A stretch of DNA of 64,000 nt from JAJUFS01 sp964599565. GTDB lineage: Bacteria; Pseudomonadota; Gammaproteobacteria; Natronospirales; JAJUFS01. Below, piece after piece: positions 60,712-64,000 of this stretch (positions are counted from its first letter, which is position 1; each line of letters opens with the position of its first letter). Location of the stretch: positions 1 through 64,000 of the forward strand of contig CAZRFE010000001.1 in the NCBI GenBank assembly GCA_964599565.1, in the 5' to 3' direction. Both the position numbers and the translations under genes were made by a program. A model generated the notes under the pieces. That model saw only the letters and a list, made by a program, of their open reading frames with translations. It was not told the DNA's origin and ran no database searches.

Positions 60712-63171
60712 ATGTCAGTGTTCCTGACCATTCTCGCGATCGTTGCCATTGCCATGGCACTCGCCTACTTCGCCGCCCCCTTGTGGCTGTGGTCCGCCGC
60801 CACCGTGGCCGGCCTGCTCGCGTTCAGCGCCGACGGCAACCTGCCGTGGACCGCGATCATCATCGCCGTGCCCGTGCTCGCGGTGCTGAACCTCGCACCA
60901 TTGCGCCGCGCGCTGCTCTCCAATCGCCTGCTCGTGTGGTTCCGCTCCGTGCTGCCGCCGCTCTCCGAGACGGAGAAGGTTGCGCTGGACGCCGGCAACC
61001 CATGGTGGGATGCGGAACTGTTCACCGGGCGGCCCGACTGGAACAAGCTGCTCGAAGCGCCGGCCGCCCGCCTTTCGGAAGAAGAACAGGCGTTCATCGA
61101 CGGACCTGTCGATGAATTCTGCAGGATGCTCGATGACTGGAAGATCACCGCCGAGGACAAGGATCTGCCCGCGGATGCCTGGGAATTCATCGGCCGGCAC
61201 AAGCTCTTCGGCATGATCATTCCGAAGGAATACGGCGGTCTCGAGTTCTCCGCGCTCGCGAATTCCTCCGTGGTGATGAAGATCGCGACGCGCTCGCTCA
61301 CCGCGGGCGTGACGGTGATGGTGCCGAACTCGCTCGGTCCGGGCGAACTGCTCCTGCACTACGGCACCGACGAACAGAAAAAGTATTACCTGCCGCGTCT
61401 TGCAACCGCCGAGGACATTCCCTGCTTCGCGCTCACCAGTCCCTGGGCGGGCTCCGACGCCGGCGCCATCCCGGACATCGGCATCGTCTGCGAAGGTGAA
61501 TACAACGGGAAGAAGACGCTCGGCTTCCGCGTGACCTGGGACAAGCGCTACATCACGCTTGCGCCGGTCGCGACGATTCTCGGCATGGCGTTCAAGGCAT
61601 ACGACCCCGACGGCCTGCTGGGTGGCGAGAAGAATCTCGGCATCACGCTCGCGCTCATCCCGACGGACATGCCGGGCGTGGAGATCGGCAACCGCGCGAA
61701 CCCGCTTGATGCGGCATTCATGAACGGCACGACGCGCGGCAAGGATGTGTTCATCCCGATGGACATGCTCATCGGTGGACAGGAATACATCGGCCAGGGA
61801 TGGAAGATGCTGATGAACTGCCTCTCCGCGGGACGCGCGATTTCTCTGCCCGCGCTCGGCACCGGCGCCGGCAAGATTTCAAGCCGCATGACAGGCGCCT
61901 ATGCGCGCATCCGCAAGCAGTTCCGCGTGCCGATCGGCAAGTTCGAGGGCGTGGAAGAAGCGCTGACGCGCATTGCAGGGCTTACCTATCGCATGGATGC
62001 CATGCGGCGCGTGACGGCGGCGGCGATCGACGCGGGCAACAAGCCGTCGGTGCTTTCCGCGATTCTCAAGTATCACGCCACCGAAGGCATGCGCCAGGTG
62101 CTGAACGACGCCATGGACATCCACGGCGGCCGCGGCGTGATCCTTGGTCCGCGCAACTATGTCGGCCGTGCCTACCAGGGCATTCCGATCGCGATCACCG
62201 TTGAAGGCGCGAACATCCTCACGCGCTCGATGATCATCTTCGGCCAGGGCGCGATCCGCTGCCATCCCTACCTGCTGAAGGAACTCGAAGCCGCGTACGA
62301 CAGCGACGATCAGCGCGCACGCGTTGCGTTCGACAAGGCGCTGTTCAGCCATATCGGTTTCACGATCTCGAACAAGGTGCGTGCTTTCGTCATGGGCATC
62401 ACCGGTGCGCGTTTCGTCAGCGCGCCGTCCGCCGGGCCGCTCACGCGCTACTACCGCCAGCTGACACGCATGAGTGCTGCGTTCACGTTCCTTGCCGATC
62501 TCACGCTGCTCATTCTCGGCGGCGAACTCAAGCGCAAGGAAAAACTGTCGGCGCGCTTCGGCGATGTGCTGAGCCACCTGTACATGGCATCCACCGTGCT
62601 CAAGACGTTCGAAGACACCGGACGGCCTGCGGCGGACCTGCCGCTCGCGGAATGGGCGCTGCAGGATTCGCTGTTCCACTGCCAGGACGCGCTGGAAGAC
62701 ATTCTCGCGAACTTCCCGATCGCATGGATGGGGCCGCTGCTTCGCTTCGTCGTGCTGCCGTTCGGCCGCTCGTACCGCCGGCCTGACGACCGTCTCGGCC
62801 ACAAGGTCGCGAACGTCCTGCTCACACCGTCGGAAGCGCGCGATCGTCTCACGCGCGGCGCGTACTGGAATCGCGATGCGAAGGATCCGGTCGGCCGCAT
62901 GGAACTCGCGCTCGACAAGGCGCTCGCCGCGGAACCCGTCGAGGCGAAACTGCAGAAGGCGCTCGGCATGAAGCTGAACGTCGCGAACCTTGAAGAAGCG
63001 ATCGCGCGCGGCGTGAAGGAAGGTGTCATCGGCGATGAGGAAGCAACGTTGCTGCGCGAAGGTGCGGCCGCAACGCTGGACGCAATCCTCACCGACGAAT
63101 TCACGCCCGAGGAATTCGCACGCTTCGTCGCGACGAACGAAGCGCCTCGAAAGCGCAGCGCAACCGCGTGA
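60712..63171 (+). CDS. fadE: Acyl-CoA dehydrogenase FadE
   Basis: An 819-aa membrane-linked acyl-CoA dehydrogenase for the first step of fatty-acid beta-oxidation, like E. coli FadE (about 814 aa). Two hydrophobic N-terminal segments (about 1-65) precede the dehydrogenase core. FAD/substrate motifs are CFALTSPWAGSDAGAIPDIG and MDIHGGRGVILGPRNYVGRA, and VEGANILTRSMIIFGQGAI is in the C-terminal helical domain. The DUF1974 tail lies past residue 500. A PsrA-like operator lies upstream. Confidence 0.95.
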   Translation: MSVFLTILAIVAIAMALAYFAAPLWLWSAATVAGLLAFSADGNLPWTAIIIAVPVLAVLNLAPLRRALLSNRLLVWFRSVLPPLSETEKVALDAGNPWWDAELFTGRPDWNKLLEAPAARLSEEEQAFIDGPVDEFCRMLDDWKITAEDKDLPADAWEFIGRHKLFGMIIPKEYGGLEFSALANSSVVMKIATRSLTAGVTVMVPNSLGPGELLLHYGTDEQKKYYLPRLATAEDIPCFALTSPWAGSDAGAIPDIGIVCEGEYNGKKTLGFRVTWDKRYITLAPVATILGMAFKAYDPDGLLGGEKNLGITLALIPTDMPGVEIGNRANPLDAAFMNGTTRGKDVFIPMDMLIGGQEYIGQGWKMLMNCLSAGRAISLPALGTGAGKISSRMTGAYARIRKQFRVPIGKFEGVEEALTRIAGLTYRMDAMRRVTAAAIDAGNKPSVLSAILKYHATEGMRQVLNDAMDIHGGRGVILGPRNYVGRAYQGIPIAITVEGANILTRSMIIFGQGAIRCHPYLLKELEAAYDSDDQRARVAFDKALFSHIGFTISNKVRAFVMGITGARFVSAPSAGPLTRYYRQLTRMSAAFTFLADLTLLILGGELKRKEKLSARFGDVLSHLYMASTVLKTFEDTGRPAADLPLAEWALQDSLFHCQDALEDILANFPIAWMGPLLRFVVLPFGRSYRRPDDRLGHKVANVLLTPSEARDRLTRGAYWNRDAKDPVGRMELALDKALAAEPVEAKLQKALGMKLNVANLEEAIARGVKEGVIGDEEATLLREGAAATLDAILTDEFTPEEFARFVATNEAPRKRSATA

Positions 63172-63184
63172 TGTCGTTGCCATG

Positions 63185-63218
63185 AAAAAAGAGCGGGCAG
63201 TGCCCGCTCTTTTTTTTT
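63185..63218. terminator. Intrinsic terminator, fadE / EAL gene
   Basis: GAGCGGGC (63191-63198) and GCCCGCTC (63202-63209) close an AGT loop, with nine T after it and A residues before it. It works for fadE and, from the other side, for the EAL gene. Confidence 0.9.
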
Positions 63219-63225
63219 GCGATGC

Positions 63226-64000
63226 TCACGCAGTTTCCTTCCGTCTCGCCCGCGCGCCGCGCCGCGCGGTCACCGGCACGTTCTGCGTGAACCACTCGCC
63301 GCATTCGTCTGCCGGCAGCGGCGGGCTGAACAGGTATCCCTGCATCAGCACGCAGCCTTCATTCCGTATCCACTGCAGCTGCGCTTCGTTTTCCACGCCT
63401 TCCGCGATGACCTGGAGCTTCAGCGAGCGCGCAAGCCCGATGGTGGCCTTCGCGATGGCCGCATCATGCGCATCGAGATGGATGTCGCGCACGAACGAGC
63501 GGTCGATCTTGATGATGTCGACAGGGAAACGCTTGAGATAGCTCAGCGATGAATTACCCGTGCCGAAGTCATCCAGTGCAAGCTTGCAACCGAGCGCCTT
63601 GAGATCTTCGAGCAGCACGAGCGTGGACTGTCCTTCACCGACAGCGAGGCTCTCGGTGATCTCGAGCAACAGCGCGCTTGCCGGCAGTCCCGTTTCGGCG
63701 AGCACGTCCTTCACGAGCTCTGGCACGTTGCGGATGATGAACTGTCCGACCGACAGGTTCACCGCGATATGGAAATCCTCGTGGTACTGCGCGCGCCAGA
63801 TGCACGCCTGGCGGCAGGCCTCGCGCAGCACCCATTCGCCGATCTGCGGAATGAGGCCGGTTTCCTCGGCAAGCGGAATGAATTCGTTGGGCGACACCAG
63901 CCCTTTCGTCGGGTGCCGCCAGCGCACCAGCGCTTCCATCCCGACCGTCCTGCCGGACTCGGTATCGATCTGCGGCTGGTAGACCAGCAGGAACTCGTTT
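63226..64000 (-). CDS. EAL-domain cyclic-di-GMP phosphodiesterase (partial)
   Basis: The C-terminal part (about 258 aa) of a protein whose start is beyond the window. It is an EAL domain: VYQPQID, MEALVRW (EAL motif intact), AVNLSVGQF, LLLEITES (metal Glu), LALDDFGTGNSSLSYL (DDFGTG) and IAEGVENEAQLQWI (EGVE) are all present, so it should be able to degrade cyclic di-GMP. N-terminal sensor or GGDEF domains cannot be seen. Confidence 0.94.
   Translation of the reverse strand, partial: NEFLLVYQPQIDTESGRTVGMEALVRWRHPTKGLVSPNEFIPLAEETGLIPQIGEWVLREACRQACIWRAQYHEDFHIAVNLSVGQFIIRNVPELVKDVLAETGLPASALLLEITESLAVGEGQSTLVLLEDLKALGCKLALDDFGTGNSSLSYLKRFPVDIIKIDRSFVRDIHLDAHDAAIAKATIGLARSLKLQVIAEGVENEAQLQWIRNEGCVLMQGYLFSPPLPADECGEWFTQNVPVTARRGARARRKETA

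Overview
This 64 kb window comes from a GC-rich gammaproteobacterial chromosome. The evidence is a complete rsxABCDGE-nth cluster, RNase T, Hda, PrfC, Grx4 and gamma-type housekeeping genes, plus a GlyGly-CTERM-type surface peptidase. GlyGly-CTERM proteins and dispersed palindromes of this kind are common in Xanthomonadales-related lineages, but I cannot name a genus. Coding density is high, genes often overlap by 1-14 nt, and several convergent gene pairs share hairpin terminators. I see no rRNA, tRNA, insertion sequence or CRISPR array.

Layout. 1-611 is the 3' end of valS. 660-4483 is a visibly AT-richer island with five minus-strand genes: a BRCT protein, a helical membrane protein, a basic protein built of two 33-residue repeats, and a TIR/caspase pair whose stop and start codons overlap. 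The pair matches the architecture of type IV Thoeris (TIR-caspase) anti-phage defence. To its right are a candidate structured leader RNA in front of a 110-aa unknown protein and a cluster of palindromic repeats (4824-5378). 5527-9444 is a moxR / DUF58 / transglutaminase operon. 9479-12928 is a large secreted subtilase. 13997-20600 (minus) carries a UMF1 transporter, prfC, rimI, a family-4 uracil-DNA glycosylase, pssA, and two proteins that look like enzymes but lack catalytic residues: a phosphatidylserine decarboxylase homologue and a ketol-acid reductoisomerase homologue.

20760-31846 holds proS, a lytic transglycosylase, acylphosphatase, a LysM lipoprotein, arsC-like and wrbA-like genes, hda, purM-purN, dcd and mrp. 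32015-40778 runs metG, rsxABCDGE, nth and trhO. 41194-43876 is DUF1841, a DUF692 (MNIO) enzyme, DUF2063 and DoxX, resembling a buf cluster without its peptide gene. 45485-52662 (minus) holds an outer-membrane-type protein and the pyruvate dehydrogenase genes aceE-aceF-lpdA with a small Cys-rich protein between them. 52801-58126 holds an M17 aminopeptidase, a VOC protein, pyrC, rnt, and a PLP histidine decarboxylase coupled to a double-ACT protein. 58181-64000 holds grxD, a BON lipoprotein, sodB, nadC, fadE (with a PsrA/FadR-like operator) and a truncated EAL-domain gene.

The most interesting points are the TIR-caspase operon and its uncharacterised neighbours, the two degenerate-enzyme homologues coupled to pssA, the structured leader at 4367-4466, and the histidine decarboxylase/ACT pair. 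All functional statements rest on motif reading by eye; no searches were run.
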